From assembly GCA_015680685.1 (NCBI GenBank), contig MNCI01002708.1, positions 93,921-157,920 of the forward strand: a stretch of DNA of 64,000 nucleotides, in the 5' to 3' direction. A program made the translations under genes and the position numbers. The stretch comes from Gnetum montanum (taxonomy: Eukaryota; Streptophyta; Gnetopsida; Gnetales; Gnetaceae). Position 1 is the stretch's first letter. The number at the start of each line of letters is the position of its first letter. Below the pieces are notes generated by a model. The model saw only the letters and a list, made by a program, of their open reading frames with translations, was not told the DNA's origin and searched no databases. Of the stretch, positions 11,426-22,423 are shown one piece after another.

Positions 11426-12139
11426 AAGAATAAAAGGATGCAAACAACTTCAAGAGAAAAACAAAAATCTTTGAAGTTGAAGAGTATTACCAAATAAAAC
11501 TTCCTCCAACATTATCTTAAAACCATGTAAATACAAGTTGCACTAAGACCCAAGTATTTTGAGCAAGTAAACAAATAAAAAAGCAATGGATGATTGAGTC
11601 TTTTATGTTGCAAATGTTGATTATTTTTCCATGTATAAATTGTTTTCTCCTACTTTGAATAAATTTTTTTAAAAACTTTGTTTGGGTTAGTAACCTTTTT
11701 AATTATGAAAAGTTTTTTTATCATGTAATTTTTTTAAATAAATTATTTTCTAGGGTTAAGGGTTAGTAATGAGTTTAAATTAGTCATGTTGAGTTTAACT
11801 CCTAGTTGAGTTTGTTAGAAGAGCTACCTTATTATGAAAAAAGGCATGTGTAAGGTTTTTTCAAAAATAATGGAAAAAGTTATTATATTTCTCAAGTTTT
11901 ATTATGATTTTAGTTCTTTCATACTGAATTTTATAATGGTTTGATTTTCACAATTCAATTTCTTAATTTCTCATCTTATCTGCTACACTCATTCTAATAG
12001 TAAATAGGAAATACAATGTCATGAACATCCAAATAATTAATATATGGTTAGTATAGTTGTTATGTTATTTAAAAAAGAGATATCATATTTGAATAACTAA
12101 TAATTGCTACAGTGCTAGCACATGCATATTCAATGTGAG

Positions 12140-12253
12140 CAAGTATATATAGTCCAATTAAAACTTTATATAACTTAGCATTGCCCACTAAAATCAAACC
12201 CATGAATTGGAGCTTCCAAATAAGTATCTTACCACTAGGCTAACACCTCATTG
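12140..12253 (-). repeat. tRNA-derived SINE-like repeat, copy 1
   Basis: On the minus strand it begins ATGAGGTGTTAGCCTAGTGG, including an RNA polymerase III A-box-like TAGCCTAGTGGTAAG. About 30 bp later a B-box-like GGGTTTGATT (canonical GGTTCGATTC) follows, then an AT-rich tail. The arrangement and spacing fit a tRNA-derived SINE. A real tRNA is excluded because no cloverleaf forms. Confidence 0.5.
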
Positions 12254-12326
12254 TTTAAACATGTATTCTTGGGGGGTTGTTAGAACTTAAAATAAGTGAC
12301 ACATAGGTACATCCCAGGATATATAG

Positions 12327-12398
12327 TCTAATTATAACTATATATACACCACTACCCACCAAAAATCAAACTCATGACTTGGAGCTTCCAAATAAGTA
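12327..12398 (-). repeat. SINE-like repeat, 5'-truncated copy
   Basis: Shares the B-box part and tail with the neighbouring copies (CAAACTCATGACTTGGAGCTT on the plus strand) but lacks the A-box segment. Confidence 0.45.
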
Positions 12399-12559
12399 AA
12401 ACATGTGTTTTTGGCTTCTACTAATACTTGCTAGGGGGGCAGACCTAGGGACATATTAGAATGGTTAATAATAGTTATTGGATATGCATGCATTTGTGCT
12501 ATGGCATTAATAAGCTCCTAGTGAATTTTATATGCTCCCAAGAAAGCCTAGTGGTTAAA

Positions 12560-12660
12560 CATATAGCCAAATTAGTTGTATAACTTAACATTGCTTGCCA
12601 GAATCAAACTCATAACTTGGAGCTTCCAAATCAAGAGTCTTACTAGTAGGCTAATACATA
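12560..12660 (-). repeat. tRNA-derived SINE-like repeat, copy 2
   Basis: On the minus strand TATTAGCCTACTAGTAAGAC (A-box-like), then GAGTTTGATTCTGG (B-box-like), then AT-rich sequence. It is homologous to 12140-12253. Confidence 0.5.
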
Positions 12661-13007
12661 TAGTCAATTTTTTTTGGTTTCAATACACTTCCCCCCCATC
12701 CCCACCACCACCTCTCAAGTTAGAATACATAGGTTTGAGCTTGAGCATAGCTACTTGAAGAGCTTAGGCTTTTGTTTATTCATTGATCCTCTCAAGATTC
12801 TACTTGTTAATGATAAAAAATGGAATAGGCATCCCCAAAATTGTTGGGTTTAGAACTTTTTTTTTGTTGATTTGATGTACTCTAGTTTTTTATAAATATT
12901 ATGATTCATTTTGGGGTCTAACACCATCACCACCTCATTATGGGTTTAACTTTAGTGGTTAATGCTGAGTTATAAAATTCTAATACTATATGTATTTAGG
13001 ATTGCAG

Positions 13008-13375
13008 AGAAGGATGTTGGGCCTCAACGAAAGAATAATAATATAAAAAAAATTTAGAATGCATCATATCATAAAAGAGAGAGTCTAAAGAAAAAGCCCA
13101 ACCATTTTGGGGATTTCTTTTTAGGTTTTCATCCTTATAACCAATTTTGAAAAACCTCCCCTCTGCAATAGGAAAAGGATCAGGCCTTTCCCTTATTTAG
13201 AATGCCTTCATGGATTTTCACTTCTTACTAAAGGATTTCTTATAAATAGAAGGAGAAAACTTTATTTAAAGAAAAAAAAATACATCAATCAAAGACAAAG
13301 AACAAATAGTATTAAAAGTTGAAAACTTTCCATATTTGAGCTACCAAAATAAAAATAAATTAATAATGTAAACAA
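13008..13375 (+). repeat. Dispersed repeat copy 2 (pair with 11050-11425)
   Basis: The second, diverged copy of the ~370-bp repeat, starting at GAAGGATGTTGGGCC and ending near AAATAAATTAATAATG. Confidence 0.75.
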
Positions 13376-14151
13376 CAAAGTAATTATTTAGCTTTCATTG
13401 AGAGCCTGTTTACTTGAAGTTATAGCTTAAAAGCAACATCATTGAGAATTTGGTATTTGACACCTGAATAGAGGTCATAGTTATGCTCTTGCTACTAGAA
13501 AATAATTGCACACCAAAGCTTCCAAATAAAGTAGAGAACAAGTAGTTAAAGATAATTCTAAATACAAAGAAATGAAGTAGACAAAGTATGTTGATTACGA
13601 AGAATGACTTTATTAATGTTTGATTGAAGGTTGTTACCAATTTTGGATGTCTATTTCTAAGTATGCTGAGCAATAAGACTCTTCAAAAAAATGAGAAAAT
13701 AAGTCTTCACTTTTATAAAGAGAACATTTCCCATATGTTTAAGAAAAGTGCCAATAGAAAGACCTTGATGAATAAGAATTCTTAGCTTATTATGTATCCC
13801 ATGTGAGGTTAACATCATTTGTTTATGATGACTTGTATGTTAAATTTGTACTTACATCTAATAAGAGCTTCTTTGCATCCATTAAACAAAGTAGTTTCAA
13901 AATACCTTTTATGGATAGATATATATATCTTAAATTTAACATTGCCTAGTTGATGAGTGGTGAGGTACCCTTATGCCCAACCATATGAATCACAAGCATT
14001 CATGCATGATCCGATTAAATTTCATGGATGGGACTAGTTATGACATCTAAGTCACTATGCCTTGATCGTAATTCATTGTCTTCTCACTTGGACTAGCAAT
14101 ACCTTTGTCACATATGGTTTAATCTAGAGTGAGGCATATGGTTTTTATTAT

Positions 14152-15132
14152 TGATGAGCGATGAGGTACCTTTACACTCAATCATATGAATACGAGTGTT
14201 TCACACATGATCTAGTCGAATTCCAAGGACTAAGTGCTTATCTGCCCTTATGGAACAAGGACGGGTTGGTTGATCATTGTCTTCCCAAGATTACCTGTAT
14301 GTCACGATTGTATGGTTAAGTAAGCTTGAGGCATATGATTTTTATAGATTTTATGTTTTTATGTCCTGCGCTAGTGGGGAAGGAGAGGGGTAACTAAGTG
14401 ACTAATTTAACTTAACTACTCATTAACTAAGTTCTAACTAATCCTAACACTAGCATCCATTCCAACTTACCGTACATATTCTAAACCAATGCAACACTGC
14501 TAGGATTACCAAACACTAATCGTTACTGGGCTACCAAGCATTACACGCATGCTCAAAGTGGTTGTGCTTATGTTATTTAATAATTTGCTTAATTGATCAA
14601 AATGAATTGCTGTGCTAATAACAAAAATGGAAACTGCATAAAATAAAATAAAATAAAATAAATGCATAAGAAATAAAATAAAAGAAATGCGTAAGAAAAA
14701 AAATCTCAAGTGCTGCAAGAATGAATTAAAGAACGCGTCTTTATTACCATACACAAGGTGTGCTCAGGTAGACAATGCTCGAATAAAGATTCATCCACAC
14801 TTAGACCTCCTACTATGGGCACTTGGAAAATACTCTAACTTTCAAACAGACTACAAGAGTTTCGCTACTTGACTGCTAAAAGACTCCTTCAATTGTGTGT
14901 ATGGGCACTGTATTTATAGGCTTGGGAGCAACTACTCTAATAATTAGAGTAGCCGCTCTAATAATTACAATAACTGCTAAAGTAATCGCTAGAGTAACCA
15001 CTCTAATAATTAGAATAACTACTAGAGTAACCACTCTAATAATTAGAATAACTGCTAGAGTAACCGCTAGAGTAACCACTCAAGTAATTAGAGTAATTGC
15101 TAGAGTAACCGCTAGAGTAACTTCTCTCATCA
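14152..15132 (-). repeat. Solo LTR F inside LTR I
   Basis: Flanked by the perfect duplication ATTAT (14147-14151, 15133-15137), with ends TGATG/CATCA and no internal sequence. It is the same family as the H LTR (45627-46589). The TATA box (complement of TATTTATAGG) is at 14911-14920. Confidence 0.9.
14930..15125 (-). repeat. U3 tandem/palindromic array of LTR F
   Basis: About ten short units alternating CTCTAATAATTAGAGTAAC-type and GCTAGAGTAACC-type motifs. CTAATAATTAG is close to palindromic. The array lies between the LTR start and the TATA box and has a counterpart in H (about 46395-46580). Confidence 0.85.
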
Positions 15133-15189
15133 ATTATTTTATATTTTATTTTTCTACAATTAACAATACATTAAAACTCAATTTATAAT

Positions 15190-16091
15190 TGATGAATGGT
15201 AAGGTACCCCTACACCCAACCATACAAATCACAAAGAATTTATGTGTGATCCCATCGAATTTCATGGACTTTATTATTTCTAGTGCACTAGTCTTCTATG
15301 AAGTGAATCTTGCCTTAAGGTCAATTATTGTCTTTCCAGTTACACTTGTGACATATATTGGTATGGTTAAGTGTAATTGAGGCATTTGATTTTTATCATT
15401 TTGTATTTTATTGGTTGGTGTATATAAAGGGAGATAAAAGTAATTGAATTAACTAATTTGATTTAACTAATTAACTAATGTCTAACTAGTCCTAACATAA
15501 GCACTAATCCCACTTTCTGTACATATCTTGAACCCACATATCCACTATTGGACAACCAAGTGCTATGCTACTAGATGTACCAAGCAATAGTGCTGCTAGG
15601 ATTACCAAGTGGATATGTGTTACGCTCAAAGTGGTCATACTTATACGTGTAATCTATCTTGCTTAATTATTTTATTAACTTAATTACTGGAAAATATTTA
15701 ATAAATAATTAAAAATATTACATGCATAAATAAAATATTTAATTTATCCAAAATGTTACAAGGCTTATTAGAAGGTTTGTCTTTATTATTGCACACATTG
15801 TTGTTCTTAGATACAACAATGCTGGAATAAAGATCTGTACACTCAATAACTCTTACTGTAGGCACTCAGGAGAAAAATTCTAACTTTTGAATGGAAAAAC
15901 TGTAAGAGCTTTGCTACAACTACAATCTCTAATGCCATAAATGTGGCTAGTAGACGTGTATTTATAGTCAAAAAATGACATTGCATTGATAGGGCCTCAT
16001 TGATGTATGATAAGATGTGTTGACTAGGCCCTGTTGACGAGGCTGCATTGATGAGGCATCATCAACAAAGCCAACTGAAAGTGACTCATCA
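15190..16091 (-). repeat. 3' LTR of G
   Basis: 902 bp, TGATG...CATCA, TATA box (complement of TATTTATAG) at 15959-15967. The U3 start (16091-15975) carries GAGGCC-centred motifs flanked by TTGA/TCAA, as in the 5' LTR. Confidence 0.9.
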
Positions 16092-16106
16092 TACCCCCAC
16101 AACTAA
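16092..16106 (-). other. Polypurine tract of G
   Basis: The minus strand reads TAGTTGTGGGGGTA directly before the 3' LTR. The 37 bases upstream (GAACTCAAGGACAAG...) are conserved with the same place in A and E1. Confidence 0.75.
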
Positions 16107-16279
16107 ATGAAAACTTGTCCTTGAGTTCTTTAATAAAATTTGGGAAGGTATGAGATTATTAACTGACTTTCCTCAAATAAAATAAACTGATTGACTTGAC
16201 AAAAAATTAAGTGCCCAAGTGTACAAATCAACACATTACAAAAATGATGATGTTTAAAACACAAATCAAACACCATGAT

Positions 16280-17152
16280 ACAACTCTTCAAAATTAGACA
16301 ACATGTTCCTTAATGGTGTGAAGCTTGGTGGAGAAGATCAAACGGTCCCAAGTAGTGATGGCTCCTGAGGCTCCAAGGAACCTTCACTGGCTTCAAGCAT
16401 GGACGACACTTAAGGTGGTTGTGATTGTCCTATTGTTGCTACGACTTTAGGTGGGAAGCGAAAAGCATCCAACAGTGCTTTCATTTTCTCCTCCTTACTT
16501 TTGGGATTATGCACCATCCATGCAACTTCGCCAATGTGGGTTGGAATGGGCACATCCCAAGGACACCGAATTGCTGGAAATAGTTACTTTGCATTAATGA
16601 ACCATGTGGTGAACCATTTGCATTCAATGTCAAACACCCTGATTGTGTCCTTTAACTCTTGCTAGTCATTCATTCATTTGGCTAGGTTCTCAGTGATTGA
16701 TCGTTGATCTCTGAATCATGCTTTGAGAACTTCAAGTTTAGCATTTGTGGTCTCAAGCTTTTGCTTGGTGTCTTTGTGGTGTTTGAACTCTACATCATAT
16801 AATAAATATGAGCTAGCCACTTGTTTTTCCAATTGTGACTATGGTTGTCTAATTGTCTACATTACCAGGTTTGCATAATAGATATTGACCAACTTCACAT
16901 ACCCTGTCATCTCTTCTATTTGTAACTCCTTCAAGTAGATTTTTGCTTTGTTGTAAGCATTAATCCCATCAACAATGGCTTTTCAAACTTCTCTTCCTTG
17001 TTGGATTTTTTGAAGGGCTTTATTCATTTTCACCTTCACTACTGAACGTGTTTTTCATTGACTTCCTTTTGCAAGCTAACTTGGTCTCTATAGTGATTCT
17101 TCACTTTTTTGAACTTGAGGGCCTCATTCTTCTAGGCAATGATCTCAATGGT
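16280..17152 (-). pseudogene. Accessory ORF of G, C-terminal part (continues from 39532)
   Basis: The sequence interrupted by A resumes here. It contains a charged, coiled-coil-like region and a conserved C-terminal block (WDVPIPTHIGEVAWMV..., then KSKEEKMKALLDAF) that closely matches the end of A's accessory ORF near 38170-38270. Stops and frame changes are present. Joining across the A insertion and its ATGGT duplication restores continuity with 39532-41567. Confidence 0.75.
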
Positions 17153-18064
17153 TGATGAAGTGTCATTAAGTCGATGCATCGACTACGCCATGTATATAGG
17201 GCCACATATACATGGCTACATCGACGTAGCCCCGTCAACGTATCCTTTCATGCATTGACGTGGCCCCATTTACACGGAGCCTATTTCGGCCTATAAATAA
17301 GAGGGCCTTCCACCTCAATTAGGTATCTTTTAATTAGTTGTAACGAAGCTCTTGTAGTTTGTTCCTATAGGAGATAGAATATTTTCCAAGTGCCTATAGC
17401 AGGTGTAAGAAAAGTGATCGGCTCTTTATTCAAGCGTTGATGTATATGAGCCCATTGGCATGATGGTAATAAAGATGAACTATTTAAGCATTCCTTACAG
17501 CATTTAGACTTAGCTATTTTATGCATTCAGTAGTTTAATATGTTTATGCTTTGTTAATTACTTGTTAATTAATTAAGTTTCCATTATTGTTATTTCAATT
17601 GCTATCACTCATTCGTAGTTTGTAAAGGCCATTATACGACCATCTCAAACATAAATCAAACACTTGGTAACCTAGTGATGCTTAACGTTTGGTAACCCAG
17701 AAGTGTTAGGAGATGCTTAGAACATGCTCGGAAGATGGGATTGAATACGTATGCTAGGAATAGTTAGAATACAAGCTAGGATAATTATAGATTAAATAAT
17801 AGTTTATTCCTTACTTTTCATACCTTAATTAGCCACTAAAAGATAAGTAAAAAGCTATAAAAATCATTAGCCTTAATCTCACTTAACCATCGCAAATAGA
17901 ACATTATAAGTGAGATTAGGAGGACAACGACTGTTCTAACCCAAGGTTCCACTGGTTAGGGTCTGGTGTATGTTAAGTGCTTATAGTCTATGAAATTTGA
18001 CCAAGTCATGTGTGAACGTCCATGATTCGTATGGTTGGGCATAGGGGTACCTAGCCGCTCATCA
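17153..18064 (+). repeat. 5' LTR of A
   Basis: TGATGAAG...GCTCATCA. The U3 start has the perfect palindrome GTCGATGCATCGAC (17170-17183) and an 8-8-8 inverted repeat, ATGTATAT / 8 nt / ATATACAT (17190-17213). TATAAATA is at 17292-17299. By eye roughly one base in eight differs from the 3' LTR in the first 340 bp, concentrated in the palindromic part. Confidence 0.93.
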
Positions 18065-18084
18065 TTTGCACCATGGTCAGGGAC
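18065..18084 (+). other. Primer binding site of A (decayed tRNA-Asp type)
   Basis: TTTGCACCATGGTCAGGGAC follows the LTR directly. It is close to E0's TTGGCGCCATGGCCAGGGAC. Confidence 0.65.
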
Positions 18085-18230
18085 TATTAGTCTTACATGC
18101 ATCATCTAACCTTAGTGAAATTATCATTCAAGTCGTTGGAACGAACCCAGGATAAAAAAATTTATGCATGCTAGGTGGATTAAAGTAAATAGTAAGGTAC
18201 ATCGGTTACATGGACCATCTAACATCCAAT

Positions 18231-20020
18231 ATGTCTTCTCATAGGAGAGAGGTATCCAACCCACCAGTGCCACAAGAATGTTAGGTGGTATACAAGCATC
18301 CCGATGAATATGTCCATGACTTCACATTCATCCTACATCAGGATGAGCATCTACGATGGCGGGACATGAAGGGAAACATCGTGCTACTGCCCAACCAATT
18401 AGCTCTTGCGATGCTATATCACAATCAATAAGATGAGCATCAGTAGGACTATGATTCGGATGAGCCATTGTAGGCTACTCGGAGCATGCTCCAGATCGCT
18501 GAGGCAGTTCAAATTCCTAGTAGGAACATGAAGGATAGCCAAATCAAGCCTGTTGATATGAACAATATCCCCAGATTTGAAGGGGGATATAACTGTGATC
18601 CGCAAACCCACCTGTAGGCATTCCATGACGCTTGCACCCTGTAGAACATTGACAATGATTGGCAAAGGCTGAAGCCATTCCCTCGCACACTCATCAAAGA
18701 AGCTGAAAGTTGATACTGGTCCTTGGAGCTGGAATCAATCAGAAGATGGAGTACGATGCTTGAAATTTTCAATGACAAGTATCAGACGTACTCTAGAGTG
18801 GAAAATCTGAGATAGCAGATCCAAGGTTGGAAATAAGAAAATCATGAATCCTTGGATGCCACCATGAGTAGGTAATACTCATTGTTGCATCGATGCCCTA
18901 GTCATGATTACTCTTAGCAGGAACAGCTTCGCCACATCATTGATGGGCTTTATTTTGAAATGCGAAAGATCCTTTGCGTGTACGCCTAGGAATGACTGTC
19001 GGAGCTAAGAGCTTATCAATTGCAGTGCCTCATTGAACAGGTGGTCAAAGAGGAAGGAGAACTTAGGAAAAAGGAGAGTGTAGAAGAATTCAACTAGGAT
19101 CCTTCCCTTAGAAAAAGGGAAGTCTGATTTTGTGATGAGGAAGAGGAATCACCACTAGAAGCAGTAGTGAATGGAAAAACCTTGTCTCTACAAAAGTTCG
19201 CATCTGAAATATTGGCAAAGGTGGATAAGATGTGGGACTCTTTGGATGAAAGAGTCCAAAGCAAGTTAAAAATTGTAGAGGAGTCCAGAGAACAAGGTAA
19301 TAACCACGATTGGCACAAGAGGAAGGAAGTTGAACGTGCCTAACACAAGGGTAAGGGCCAAGTTGCTGTAGTAGAGTAGGTTGGAGACTCTAACACTGAG
19401 GAGGATGATGAATGTGGCATATGCCAATATGAACATCCTAAGGGATGTTTTCTTGTGGTGTCACATCTTTAAGAGTCTGGGGTGTATGCATTGAAACCTC
19501 ACTTGGCATAGTGGAAAACATCCCGAAGATTGTCTTATCCACAAGGCAATTCCAAGCGGTTCCACCAGCAGCAACAAGGATATTATCCAAGTGGAGAACC
19601 ACCGCAACCGTAAGAATACTTCCAACAGTGGTAGAAACCACAAGCATGGGGGATGCCACCTCCAAGGCAGCAGTACCCTTACAAACAACTAGATCCTTAT
19701 GGGTCCTACGTTCAGCAATCGGTCTCTTCACAGGACTCTTCCAATCATGTAGCCTTTCAAAGTCATTACCACCCCCTGGAGTATTTCCAACCTCAATCTC
19801 CATCACCCAAGGGGGAGATCCCACATCTCTTCTATCCTCCATCACCTTCTCCTGCCACTTCTTCACAACATCCCACTCAGCTGCCACCTACTCCACCGAT
19901 ACAAGGAGAAATACCACCACAGCCACAACAACGAAATGCTACAAGGGCTGTTCACTTACAACCGGCACCTCAGCCGAGTGGACCGGAACACAAGCCATGA
20001 AAATTCCTTTTTCTGACCTA
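18231..20020 (+). pseudogene. Gypsy Gag of A, full-length frame with many stops
   Basis: The ATG at 18231 starts MSSHRREVSNPPVPQ. The same reading frame can be followed to about 20000 without an obvious frameshift, but with more than fifteen stops, mostly TAG. Order of parts: an FTFILHQDEHLRWRDM segment; a shorter linker than in E0 (the Ser/Arg-rich part is missing); the Retrotrans_gag core near 18550-18830 (IPRFEGGY, LKPFPRTLIKEAES, RRWSTMLEIFNDKYQTYS); LLHRCPSHDYS; a charged segment; CGICQYEHPKG; and a Pro/Gln-rich tail to 20000 (PPTPPIQGEIPPQPQQRNA). Gag would form the particle. No zinc knuckle was seen. Confidence 0.85.
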
Positions 20021-20099
20021 ATAATCTAAACATACCCTCACATACACCTGTGGCCAGTGCCTTAGAACCTTCAAGTGCCTCCACCATTACCCCACCCGA

Positions 20100-22423
20100 G
20101 CAGCTTTCAAGCCAAACACCCTCCAATGTCTAGACGATCATGCTCACACATGCTGTGACTGACTGGATCAAGACCGGTCACCTTCCCCAGAAATTGACTG
20201 ATTTGGGAAGCCCCCTCATCTATCTTCAAGTTGCAGGGAATGAGCCATGTAAAGCTCTTCTGGACTCAAGGTTAGGGATCAATTTGATCTCTCATGACAT
20301 GTACAAGAACTAGAACTTACCCTTACTAAAGAAGAGCAACATTTGGCTCAAGTTAGCGGACCACTCCATCACTATTCCCTTGGGATTGGTGGAGGGCATT
20401 GTGACCACCGTTTGTGGGTGGTCCTATCCTGCTGATTTCCTAATCATCTGTGTGGAGAATTAGAAGGGGAACTTCCCAATCATCATGGAAGAGCTTGTCT
20501 AAGCACGATGGACGCACGACTAGGGCTCTCAGATCTGTCCCTTAAAATTTCAAATAAAAATCCTTTCGGAAAGATCGAGAAGAAGCGTGTTCCATGCATT
20601 GCATACAATGACTTAGGGTGTAACTGTGTGCAGTAGTTATGGTCCGCTAAGCGGATATCCATTCAAGCATGCAGTTAGTGTACCAAGGAATCACCTATCC
20701 AACAGTGCCTGTACGTAGCAGCCACTAACCAAGAGGGCATCCAGTGGCTGATAGTTAATCCTAATAGTAGTGCATTGTCCATGGAACTATTTGAGGGGCT
20801 TATGCAAGCCTACATTGAAAGCATGGATGAAATGGATGAGGTTCATCAACAGGTCTCCACTGTTAATGGCCATGATGACTGGGGGAAGCTACAAATCCCT
20901 GAGAGCTTTAAACAAGAGCCCTTGGAGCTAAAGTCTTTATTGACTCACTTGGAATATGCATTTTTGCAAAATGAAAAGCTGGTAATTATCAATGCCACCC
21001 TTGCTCCTGAATAGAAAAAGAGATTGCTAAAGGTGGTAAACAAATATGTTGCTACATTCGCATGGTTATATCCTGAGTTGACTGGAGTTGATCCCAACGT
21101 CTGCCAGCATCAGATCTATATTGACCCTTCCATGAAGCCACAATGACAACCACAAAGATAATTGAATCCCAAACTGAAGTAGGTCATAAAAGATGAAATT
21201 AAACAATTGCTAAAGGCAGGGTTCATCTATTCTATTGTCGATAGTGAATGGGTTAGCCCACTCGTTATTGTGCCCAAGAAAGATGGCAAGTGGAAGGTCT
21301 GTATTAATTTCTGATTGCTCAATATGGCGACCTTCAAGGACCACTTCCTACTCCCATTTGTGGACTAGGTGTTGGACACCATCACAGGGCACCACTACTA
21401 TAGCTTTTTGGATGGTTATAGTGGTTATAATCAAATCCAAATAGCACCAGAGGACTAGGCCAAAAAAAATTTCACAAGTCCATGGGGGACTTTCACATAC
21501 AAGAAGATGCCCTTTGGCCTATGCAACGCACCTACTACGTTCCAACGCCTTCTCCTTAGCATCTTCCAGCAACAGATTGGCAATGGGGTAGAAGACTTCA
21601 TGGATGACTTCTCTACCTATGAGGCCACATTCGAGCAAGCCTTGGATCATCTAGAGTAGGTTTTAGAAAGGTGTGTAGACACTACTCTATGGATCAATTG
21701 GCAAAAGAGCCATTTGATGGTCCAAGAAGGCATTGTGCTAGGGCATCACATCTCACAAACAAGGATTAGCATAGATCCTGAAAAGATCAGGGCCATCCAA
21801 GGAATCACGTGCTAACCAAGTACTGTCAAAGATGTTTGGTCATTCCTTGGACACACTGGTTATTACTGGTGTTTCATTGAAAACTTCTTGAAGATCACCA
21901 AGCCGTTGGTAGAACTTACAAAGAAGGACGCTCCATTCATATGGACCAAGGAGTGCGAGTTTGCATTCCAAGTGCTGAAATAGAAACTCGTAGAAACTTT
22001 AGTTCTACGAGTACCTGATTGGTCTAGGCCCTTTTACATTATGACGAATGCATCCAACTATTCCTTGGAATCTGTGCTTACACAGTGTGATGATCAAAAA
22101 CATCCATATTATATCCACTATGCAAGCTGTAGCATTGTGGGTGCTCAGCTCAACTACACCACCACCAAAAAGGAGTTGATGGTGGTGGTGTTCACCTTGG
22201 ACAAATTTTGGCACTATGTGCTTGGATACAAGGTGTTTGTGCATACAGACCACAGTGCTATTCGGTTCTTGATGAACAAACCAATGGTGAGCCCCTGCAT
22301 AATTTGGTGGCTGGTGATTCTTTAGAAGTTTGATCTCACCATGGTAGATCGAAAAGGGACTGAGAATGTGGTTTTTGACCACTTGTCTCAGTTGCGATGG
22401 GATGACACAGAAGAGGAGGAGCC
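20100..22423 (+). pseudogene. Gypsy Pol of A: protease, reverse transcriptase, RNase H (broken)
   Basis: The protease is at about 20160-20500; its active site now reads ALLDSRLG, with the DSG glycine lost, and a frameshift follows. From 20571 one frame runs to 22423 without net indels. It holds the RT fingers (WVSPLVIVPKKDGKW), the FLDGYSGYNQIQI block and the FMDD catalytic motif (about 21597-21610), GHHISQ, then RNase H (FYIMTNASNYSLESVL, where an Asp is now Asn, and VHTDHSAIRFLM). Eleven or so in-frame stops interrupt it. Element B splits Pol between RNase H and integrase; the protein sequence resumes at 32163. Confidence 0.88.

Larger units (their letters stand above)
10354..13945. other. 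Gene-free AT-rich stretch with old repeats
   Basis: No open frame with recognisable protein similarity was found on either strand. The stretch contains a short-period degenerate tandem block (10591-10750), two copies of a ~370-bp dispersed repeat and several SINE-like pieces, listed separately. The remainder is unexplained AT-rich sequence. Confidence 0.6.

Noticed and set aside
12140-12660. tRNA genes at the Pol III box-like sites
   Set aside because: No acceptor stem or cloverleaf can be formed, and the boxes are degenerate.
14930-15125. Regular short repeats resembling a CRISPR array
   Set aside because: Units are contiguous tandem motifs without unique spacers, they lie in an LTR U3 region, and the context is plant nuclear DNA.
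14876-15188. Repetitive Val/Ile/Thr-rich frames on both strands of the F array (also at 46342-46594)
   Set aside because: They are translations of the tandem LTR repeat with no start context or homologue.
19438-19887. 149-codon minus-strand ORF and the overlapping 194-codon plus-strand frame from 19445
   Set aside because: Both are shadows of the Pro/Gln-rich Gag tail of A, whose true frame is shared with 18231-20000.
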